The translations under genes were made by a program, and so were the position numbers. The notes under the pieces were generated by a model. That model did no database searches, was not told the origin of the DNA, and worked only from the letters and a program-made list of their open reading frames with translations. Below are positions 14,540 to 19,377 of a stretch of DNA of 19,377 bases, one piece after another. Position 1 is the stretch's first letter. Every line of letters starts with the position of its first letter. Source of the stretch: Coprococcus sp. (GTDB taxonomy: Bacteria; Bacillota; Clostridia; Lachnospirales; Lachnospiraceae); assembly GCA_016297325.1 (NCBI GenBank), contig JAEDGW010000047.1, positions 1 to 19,377 of the forward strand, read 5' to 3'.

Positions 14540-14857
14540 CTACAATAACTTTCCAACCTCTTCTTCCAGCACATTTCTCTTCACAAGACCACGGATGCGG
14601 GAAACCTCCTCGCCTCCCTTGAAGAAGAGTATGGTTGGTGACGCCATCACTGCGTACTTCTCAGCAAGCTCTGCGTCGAAGTTTACATTTACCTTGTATA
14701 CATTTACCTTGTCCTCGTAGTCATCCTCGATGCCGCCAAGGATAGGTGAGAGCTGCTTGCACGGTATGCAGCTATCCGAATAGAATTCCACGATGACCGG
14801 GAGCTCCGACTGAAGAACCTTCGCATCGAAATCCTCTGCACTGACTCTTACTGCCAT
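14540..14857 (-). CDS. Thioredoxin-like protein
   Basis: 105-residue thioredoxin fold with the redox motif Cys-Ile-Pro-Cys in FYSDSCIPCKQLSPIL, in place of the common CGPC, plus the cis-Pro loop ASPTILFFKGGEEVSRIRG. Cytoplasmic, no signal peptide. It starts 3 nt after the TusA-like stop, with GGAG inside the last codons of that gene. Next to sulfite reductase and carrier genes it may reduce persulfides or release sulfide, or keep pathway cysteines reduced, probably with the TrxB-like reductase. The exact role is not shown. Confidence 0.92.
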   Translation of the reverse strand: MAVRVSAEDFDAKVLQSELPVIVEFYSDSCIPCKQLSPILGGIEDDYEDKVNVYKVNVNFDAELAEKYAVMASPTILFFKGGEEVSRIRGLVKRNVLEEEVGKLL

Positions 14858-14860
14858 TTT

Positions 14861-15106
14861 CTAATCCTCCAGTTTCTTAACTATAAGATCGTAAGTACCG
14901 TTCTCGTTGTCGATGAGCTTCAGGATCTGCTGTCCTTCCTCCTTGAAGCTTCTTGGTACGTTCTGCACAGGCTCGCCGTCGTTCATGGTAACTGCAAGCA
15001 CCTGTCCTATCTCAAGCTCCTCCATGGCTACCTTTGCCTTGACAAATGTCATCGGGCACACCACATCAGTTATATCTACTCTGTCATCGATTTCGTAATC
15101 AGCCAT
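14861..15106 (-). CDS. TusA/SirA-like sulfurtransferase
   Basis: 81 residues, the size of TusA-family proteins. The motif VVCPMTFVKAKVAMEEL holds the active Cys17 in Cys-Pro followed by the family helix; TusA proper has CPxP, here the fourth residue is Thr. Middle and end (VLAVTMNDGEPVQNVPRSF, YDLIVKKLED) fit the family. Members carry sulfur as persulfide between proteins. It overlaps the sulfite reductase stop by 8 nt with AGGAGG at the right distance. It could take sulfur to the carrier-E1 pair. That is inference from position. Confidence 0.92.
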   Translation of the reverse strand: MADYEIDDRVDITDVVCPMTFVKAKVAMEELEIGQVLAVTMNDGEPVQNVPRSFKEEGQQILKLIDNENGTYDLIVKKLED

Positions 15107-15959
15107 TGTAAGCCTCCTTTAATACTTCTTTAAATTTGTCTAAGCCCACACGCTCCAGGGTGAACTGGAAACGCTCACTTGGCTTTGCATTGTCTGCAAA
15201 GAACTGTATTGCCGCATCTGTGATACGGAAAAGCTGCTCCTCAGATGTAACAACCGGAAGTAATTCCTCACCGCGGTGGATAGTATTTCCAAATAATCCT
15301 CCGAATGATACAAGGTATCCTGTATCGCCCTTCCATGCATCTGTAGGACATGCCTTTGCGCATCGTCCGCAGTAGTTACATTTTTCTGTGTCGAGGATGA
15401 TCTTGCCGTCCGCCATGGTGATCGCGCCCTCACGGCACGCCTTGACGCACACGCCACACATGATACATGATGGCTCATCCCACTCTACTACCATTGCGCC
15501 CTTGATTCCCACGTCGTTCTCCTCTGCCTTCAGACAGTTGTTCTGGCATCCTGTGACACCGAACTTGAACTTGTGAGGAAGCTCCCTTGCGTAATATCTC
15601 GCATCAAGCTTCTTGGCTATGTCATAAGTGTCTATATTGCCGCTCGGACAGATCTGATTTCCCTGGCACGCTGTGACTGTTCTTACTCTTGGGCCACACA
15701 CACCCGGCTTACAGCCTCCCTTTGCCAGTTCTTCCTTTACCTCTTCCACATCGTCAAGCTTGACAAATGGGATCTCGACGCTCTGTCTCGATGTGAGATG
15801 TACATGTCCATCTCCGTATTTCTCGGCAACCTCTGCTATCTTCTTGAGATTCTCTGCGGTAAGGTTTCCTCCCACCACCTGAAGTCTCAGAGAAAAGTTA
15901 TTCTTCTGCTTCTGTCTCATGAATCCGCCCTTTTTCAGAGCTGCGTAATCTACTGCCAT
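15099..15959 (-). CDS. Sulfite/nitrite-reductase-family protein with siroheme and two [4Fe-4S] ferredoxin motifs
   Basis: 286 residues. The siroheme-[4Fe-4S] ligands are Cys98-x5-Cys104 (ACQGNQIC) and Cys138-x3-Cys142 (GCQNNC). The ferredoxin part has CIMCGVCVKAC (Cys165, 168, 171, 175) and CNYCGRCAKACP (Cys194, 197, 200, 204). The layout is like AsrC-type and small dissimilatory-like sulfite reductases. With neighbouring metY and carrier genes, sulfite to sulfide is the best guess; nitrite is the alternative. AUG at 15959 has GGAGG 8 nt upstream; a TTG 15 nt upstream is in frame but overlaps that site. It starts 27 nt after the metY stop. No AsrA/AsrB partner is in the window, so the electron donor is unknown. 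Confidence 0.92.
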   Translation of the reverse strand: MAVDYAALKKGGFMRQKQKNNFSLRLQVVGGNLTAENLKKIAEVAEKYGDGHVHLTSRQSVEIPFVKLDDVEEVKEELAKGGCKPGVCGPRVRTVTACQGNQICPSGNIDTYDIAKKLDARYYARELPHKFKFGVTGCQNNCLKAEENDVGIKGAMVVEWDEPSCIMCGVCVKACREGAITMADGKIILDTEKCNYCGRCAKACPTDAWKGDTGYLVSFGGLFGNTIHRGEELLPVVTSEEQLFRITDAAIQFFADNAKPSERFQFTLERVGLDKFKEVLKEAYNG

Positions 15960-15986
15960 ATGTAGTTCCTCCAAATCATTTGTGTA

Positions 15987-17210
15987 TTAGTCGGCAAGGG
16001 CCTTCTGGAAATCTTCTATAAGATCCTCGACGTCCTCGATTCCGACACTAATACGAATCATATCATCATATACGTTGGCGTCAAGCTTCTCTTGCTCTGT
16101 GCTGTGCGCATTCAGTGTTGATTCAGGATGTACGATGAGTGTCTTCGTGTCTCCTATATTCGACACTATCTGCGGTATCGTGAGCTTATTCATCACCGCA
16201 AATGCCTTCTCCTTGCTGCCAACTCTGATGGTGATTATGGCACCATAACCGCCATGGAGCTGCTTATCTGCAATGTCATGCCAAGGACTAGACTTTAGTC
16301 CCGGATAGTTGACCTTCACGCCCTCCTGGCTTTCCAGGAACTGTGCAAGGGCAAGTGCATTGTGACAACATCGCTCCATTCGAAGCCCCAATGTCTCCAT
16401 ACCCAGCATATTATAAAATGCTGTCTGCGGAGCTATGCAGGCTCCTGTATTTCTAAAAAGTCCGTTCCTGAGCTTTGCTATGTAGGCGAACTTTCCGAAC
16501 ATCTTGTACTGCTGCAGAAGCGGATAACGCTCCGCGTCCCATTTGAAATTGCCACTGTCTGTAATGACTCCGCTTATGGCATCGCTGTTGCCGTTGATGT
16601 ACTTGGATGTTGAATTGATGACTATGTCCGCTCCAAGTGTCAGCGGTGTGACCAGATATGCCGTGGCAACCGTGTTGTCTATCAGAAGAGGAAGCCTGTG
16701 TGAATGTGCCAGCTCTGCAAGAGCCTTTATATCCACCACATCCAGCTTCGGATTGCCGATCGTCTCAGCAAATATGACTCTGGTATTCTCATTGATCGCT
16801 GCCTCGACCGCATCCTTATCCGATATCTCCACAAATGTCGTCTTGATCCCAAATGCCTCCAGATCGTGGAACAGATCTATCGTTCCACCGTAGAGTCCTG
16901 TGCTGGAGACTATCTCTCCGCCGGCTCCTACTATGTTCAGAAGGGCATTTGTCAGTGCCGCCATGCCTGAGGAACAAGCTACAGAACCCACTCCCTTTTC
17001 AAGGTTCGTCATCCGCTCCTCAAATGCAACTATCGTCGGGTTGTTGATCCTCGTATAAGAATATCCCGTCGCCTTGTTGTGGAAGAGCTTCTCATGCTGC
17101 TCTGCCGAAGGCTGATAGAATGCACTGGATTGATAGATCGGTGTAAGTGTGGCGCCTGTATTCTCATCACCAAGCTTTGCGCTATGTAATAATGCTGTGT
17201 TAAATCTCAT
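15987..17210 (-). CDS. metY: O-acetylhomoserine sulfhydrylase-type PLP enzyme (MetY-like)
   Basis: Cys/Met-metabolism PLP family, 407 residues. The motifs are SYTRINNPTIVAFEERM at 51-67, ACSSGMAAL at 78-86, the AETIGNPKLDVVDI stretch at 148-161, Asp178 (LLIDNT), and Schiff-base Lys203 in INSTSKYINGNSD. The GNP and STSKYINGN forms favour O-acetylhomoserine/O-acetylserine sulfhydrylase over cystathionine gamma-synthase. It would make homocysteine from O-acetylhomoserine and sulfide, or from a carrier thiocarboxylate as shown for Wolinella MetY. ATG 17210 follows AGGAAAT, a weak site. It is the first gene of the sulfur operon, behind a consensus promoter. MetB or gamma-lyase activity cannot be excluded from sequence alone. 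Confidence 0.9.
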   Translation of the reverse strand: MRFNTALLHSAKLGDENTGATLTPIYQSSAFYQPSAEQHEKLFHNKATGYSYTRINNPTIVAFEERMTNLEKGVGSVACSSGMAALTNALLNIVGAGGEIVSSTGLYGGTIDLFHDLEAFGIKTTFVEISDKDAVEAAINENTRVIFAETIGNPKLDVVDIKALAELAHSHRLPLLIDNTVATAYLVTPLTLGADIVINSTSKYINGNSDAISGVITDSGNFKWDAERYPLLQQYKMFGKFAYIAKLRNGLFRNTGACIAPQTAFYNMLGMETLGLRMERCCHNALALAQFLESQEGVKVNYPGLKSSPWHDIADKQLHGGYGAIITIRVGSKEKAFAVMNKLTIPQIVSNIGDTKTLIVHPESTLNAHSTEQEKLDANVYDDMIRISVGIEDVEDLIEDFQKALAD

Positions 17211-17304
17211 GATTTCCTATGCCTCACTAATTATTAAATCTTATAGTCCTTATACCTTATCAAGCATCAGATCCAATTTCCATGCTCAACCAGGCATTAA
17301 ATCC

Positions 17305-17368
17305 TATAATTCCTACGAACATGATAGGATTATATATCTTAAACCCTACTATGTCAATAGGAATTATA
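17305..17368. promoter_or_regulatory. Candidate operator half-sites around the metY promoter
   Basis: TATAATTCCTA (17305-17315) and TAGGAATTATA (17358-17368) are perfect 11-bp inverted copies flanking the promoter; TAGGATTATA (17325-17334) overlaps the -10. The last 10-mer is identical at the metN promoter. This arrangement fits repression by one regulator, plausibly the CymR-like protein. Confidence 0.55.
17329..17357 (-). promoter_or_regulatory. Consensus sigma-A promoter of the sulfur operon
   Basis: TTGACA (17352-17357), 17-nt spacer, TATAAT (17329-17334) on the minus strand; start near 17322, leader of about 112 nt before metY. Both boxes are perfect. They are embedded in the half-site set at 17305-17368. 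Confidence 0.88.
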
Positions 17369-17411
17369 AAATAAGCAATGCACAAGGCGAAAAAATATCT
17401 CCTGACGGGAG

Positions 17412-17518
17412 CTTGCCGTTCCATTACTGGGCTTCTGTCTTGTCGCTACTGGCTAGTACTTGTTGCTATTGGCTGGCACTTGCCGCTACTAGCTGGAACT
17501 TGTCATTGCAAGCCTGTT
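17412..17518. repeat. Tandem 20-bp repeats upstream of metY
   Basis: Units at 17439, 17459 and 17479 begin CTTGTCGCTACTGG, CTTGTTGCTATTGG and CTTGCCGCTACTAG, each 20 bp. A diverged unit lies at 17412-17431, before a 7-nt spacer, and a partial one at 17499-17518. The period is not a multiple of three, so it is not a coding array. There are no spacers between units, so it is not a CRISPR. Confidence 0.75.
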
Positions 17519-17545
17519 TTTTCGATACAGGCCAGCACATCCCCC

Positions 17546-17571
17546 AAAAAGATACAATTTTGTATCTTTTT
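17546..17571. repeat. AGATACAA palindrome upstream of metY
   Basis: 12-bp arms AAAAAGATACAA / TTGTATCTTTTT around TT. The inner 18 bp are identical to 6066-6083. On either strand the stem ends in T5, so it could also act as a weak bidirectional terminator. Confidence 0.6.
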
Positions 17572-17786
17572 GAAGTATTTTATGCCATATAGCGAAAACC
17601 TCTTTCACTTTTTTCTGGTTTTGCAAACTTTTGTGCATAAAATTGTATCTTTTTTCGAAAATTTGCTTATATAGAGAAAATCTCCAGATAGAGAATGCTC
17701 TATTGGAGAAATACCTATGTCCAAAAAATTCTCAGATAAATATAAACCTCATACAGTGAATTTCCTGGATTCCAAGTCGCCCATAA

Positions 17787-17834
17787 ATAGAAAACGCCAA
17801 CAACTATCACCCAATAGTTGTTGGCGTTTTCTAT
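17787..17834. terminator. 21-bp perfect hairpin, probable bidirectional terminator
   Basis: Arms 17787-17807 and 17814-17834 pair perfectly around the 6-nt loop CACCCA. Each strand ends with GGCGTTTTCTAT. The stem overlaps the TAG stop (17831-17833) of the truncated GGDEF gene, so it closes that transcript. Confidence 0.75.
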
Positions 17835-18504
17835 CTATGAAGCTTATGCTCAATCTTTTGTCTATACATACACTCAGCGCCGCCCATCCTTGCAAGTATG
17901 TCACCGCCTCGGGTGTTCTTCCTGAGAAGATTTGCAAAGTATTTTATATATGCATCTCCCTCTGCATGTCCCAATGTATCGTTCACGTACTTGAGTCCAT
18001 CCAGATCACAGTAGCAGAGAGCAATATCATGCTCCCCCATGTCAAGATCCTTCACCCTGTGGTTAAAATAATTTCTGTTGCCAAGGTGTGTCAGCGGATC
18101 ATAGAGTGCCTCTCCGACCAGGGCCTCCTCACGCTCTTTAAGCTGGGCCGTCATGTTGTTGAACGCCTCGGAAAAGTCTCCGAGATATGAAACGTCCTGC
18201 GCATAGTTTCCCTTTGCAACCTGTTTCGCCTGCCAGGCGAGGTGCTGCATATTGGAATATATTCCCTTGAGATTGTCGCAGAGCAGATTGCCCGGATGCG
18301 GTGTAAATTCCGCCAGATTGCCCTTTGCAAGAGCCGCCGAGCACGTCTTCATCTCGGCAACCGCCTTGTCCAGATACTGAAGTCCCTGCCCCAGCTTGCG
18401 ATACGGCTCGTCAAGCTCCTCTATATCAAGCTTTGCCTTATCCGGCTCATAGAGAATACAAGATATTCAAATAAAATGTCACAGTTCTTATCTTCAATTC
18501 CCAT
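17831..18504 (-). pseudogene. Broken diguanylate-cyclase-like (GGDEF) gene
   Basis: A gene with an N-terminal helical region, a HAMP-like linker (LAWQAKQVAKGNYAQDV, FSEAFNNMTAQLKERE) and the first two thirds of a GGDEF domain (DPLTHLGNRNYF, CDLDGLKYVNDTLGHAEGD). It is damaged at both ends. A start-like MGIEDKNCDILFEYL is readable from ATG 18504, but the following ILYEPDKAKLDIEELDEPY is in another frame, so a frameshift lies near 18457-18463. At the other end the active-site motif reads GGAEC instead of GGDEF, and only 13 unrelated residues follow before the stop; the rest of the domain is missing. It cannot make c-di-GMP in this form. A shortened product from an internal start is possible. 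It lies directly downstream of the V4R gene, its likely partner. Confidence 0.75.
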
Positions 18505-18615
18505 ACACGCTCTCTATATCCTCTTATATCTTATAATACCTTCTTACACTTTCTTTCACATACAGATAAACCGGCATAAAGTGATTTCATTTGCACAATT
18601 GACAATCTAAAATAC
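18476..18615. other. V4R to GGDEF junction
   Basis: About 110 nt separate the V4R stop from the presumed original ATG (18504) of the GGDEF gene. It is AT-rich and shows no terminator, so the two genes were probably cotranscribed. Confidence 0.4.
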
Positions 18616-19152
18616 TTACTCATTCACATGTGCATCAAAACGACAAGATCTGCCGCCTGTCGCCCAGCAGTCAACCTCTATCGCCTGATACGGCCTGCCG
18701 GAATACAGAGAAAGTATTCCCGCTATAAAGCCCTCATCATAGTTGCACACGGTCTCTCCGAGTATCGGAAGTCCGGAACAGTCCGCATCCTCAGCAACCG
18801 TGAGTATGATCCTTCCGCTCTCCTCGTCTATATCCTCTATCCTCAGAACGCCGATTCCAAGCTCCTGCATCTTCGTCTGAAGCTCATTTACAAACTCGTC
18901 CATAGGCAGCTCCAGGTTCAGGAAATTCCTTGCAAAATAGTCTCCAGCCTTGCGGCCTGCACTCCTGAACACCTCTATCTGGGTGTCCTTGCCGAATCTC
19001 TGTCGAAGTTCCTCCTTGAGTGAAAACTCAAGCATCCTGTATACAAATACCGGAAGCTGATCTCCCAGATTTTCCCTGCCGTCCTTGCTGTACTGCAGAT
19101 ATGTGTCCAGCGTTATCGGCTTCTGCTCTTTCAAAAAAATGTTGTCTTCCAT
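18616..19152 (-). CDS. V4R (4-vinyl reductase) domain protein
   Basis: 178 residues, soluble, no signal or membrane segment. The C-terminal half matches the V4R domain: ETVCNYDEGFIAGILSLYSG and the closing AIEVDCWATGGRSCRF, with several Cys (in DCSGLP, VCNYDEG, VDCWATG, SCRF). V4R domains bind small hydrophobic or aromatic ligands and often serve as sensors. Bacterial examples are frequently placed before GGDEF or other signalling genes, and a GGDEF remnant follows here. ATG 19152 has AGGAG about 11 nt upstream. A promoter lies at 19269-19297. The ligand is unknown. Confidence 0.85.
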   Translation of the reverse strand: MEDNIFLKEQKPITLDTYLQYSKDGRENLGDQLPVFVYRMLEFSLKEELRQRFGKDTQIEVFRSAGRKAGDYFARNFLNLELPMDEFVNELQTKMQELGIGVLRIEDIDEESGRIILTVAEDADCSGLPILGETVCNYDEGFIAGILSLYSGRPYQAIEVDCWATGGRSCRFDAHVNE

Positions 19153-19268
19153 ATAACTTATATCTCCTGTCCAATCAATACACGTTTCCCCTCAAATGCG
19201 AATCTCTGATTTCCAATACTTACTGTTCTCGGCATGCTTTCGACACCCTAATGTACATAATTAATTTC

Positions 19269-19297
19269 ATTTTATCATAGGGTATGTGGATTCTCAA
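19269..19297 (-). promoter_or_regulatory. Promoter of the V4R gene
   Basis: TTGAGA (19292-19297), 17-nt spacer, TAAAAT (19269-19274) on the minus strand, one mismatch in each box. The leader is about 110 nt. Confidence 0.65.
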
Positions 19298-19337
19298 CGG
19301 AATATATATTGAATTTACATGCCTGAAAATTTCAAAA

Positions 19338-19373
19338 GTTAATTCCACCGTCCGCTTATGCGGTGGAATTAAC
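19338..19373 (-). terminator. Terminator of a gene beyond the right edge
   Basis: 13-bp perfect arms GTTAATTCCACCG / CGGTGGAATTAAC around a 10-nt loop. On the minus strand it is followed by TTTTGAAATTTT, which fits termination of a leftward transcript entering the window. Confidence 0.7.
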
Positions 19374-19377
19374 TCCC

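Larger units (their letters stand above)
17211..17786. other. Long intergenic region upstream of metY
   Basis: Contains the metY promoter and half-sites, 20-bp tandem repeats (17412-17518), and the AGATACAA palindrome (17546-17571) with a half-copy near 17641. A plus-strand ORF from 17717 has a possible GGAG site but reads straight through the hairpin into the antisense of the GGDEF gene and resembles nothing I know. No S-box or T-box signature was seen. Confidence 0.6.

Noticed and set aside
17211..17334. SAM or T-box riboswitch in the metY leader
   Set aside because: The leader of about 112 nt lacks the conserved S-box and T-box sequence signatures and a terminator; only operator-like half-sites were seen.
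17412..17518. CRISPR array
   Set aside because: The repeats are contiguous without unique spacers, vary between units, and no cas gene is present.
17717..18190. 157-codon plus-strand ORF starting MSKKFSDKYKPH
   Set aside because: It has a possible GGAG site, but it reads through the 21-bp hairpin and then is antisense to the GGDEF gene. Probably a shadow; at most a tiny remnant before 17787.

Overview
The window looks like the chromosome of an anaerobic, low-to-moderate GC Firmicute, most likely a Lachnospiraceae member (Coprococcus-like is a guess). Pointers are the Clostridia-type tetrapyrrole operon with a CobA-HemD fusion, a V4R / GGDEF gene pair of a kind I associate with Lachnospiraceae, strong AGGAGG ribosome binding sites, and canonical TTGACA-N17-TATAAT promoters. 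Every convincing gene lies on the minus strand, so transcription runs from high to low coordinates.

From right to left: (1) 19373-17787 holds a V4R-domain gene with a good promoter, then a diguanylate-cyclase-like gene that is frameshifted near its start and cut off at its GGDEF motif, ending in a 21-bp stem hairpin. (2) 17786-17211 is a long intergenic region with tandem 20-bp repeats, an AGATACAA palindrome and a consensus promoter. (3) 17210-12683 is a sulfur-assimilation operon: O-acetylhomoserine sulfhydrylase (metY-like), a siroheme/ferredoxin-type sulfite reductase, a TusA-like protein, a thioredoxin, a ThiS/MoaD-like sulfur carrier, a ThiF/MoeB-like E1 and a JAMM peptidase, closed by a terminator. 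(4) 12472-4594 carries the C5 tetrapyrrole pathway: hemA, a Met8/SirC-type gene, hemC, cobA-hemD, hemB and hemL. It yields uroporphyrinogen III and siroheme, with no later haem genes in the window. (5) 4177-2610 holds a thioredoxin-reductase-like flavoprotein and an Rrf2/CymR-like regulator. (6) 2282-1 is a methionine ABC importer, metN-metI-metQ, with metQ running off the left edge.

The parts fit together as a sulfur island. The tetrapyrrole genes can supply siroheme to the sulfite reductase. Sulfide made there could be loaded as a thiocarboxylate on the carrier, which is adenylated by the E1 after the JAMM peptidase trims its tail. MetY could use that sulfur to make homocysteine, and the importer offers the alternative of taking up methionine. 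The two met promoters share an identical 10-bp element over the -10 box, and the CymR-like gene in the window is a natural candidate regulator.

Two features stand out as unusual. Several enzymes (TrxB-like, HemA, SirC-like, HemC, CobA-HemD) carry extra low-complexity segments, one of which is a clean array of five 27-bp repeats. The intergenic regions also hold several dispersed hairpin repeats, including a 262-bp element with 26-bp perfect inverted ends and a hairpin family with compensatory base changes.
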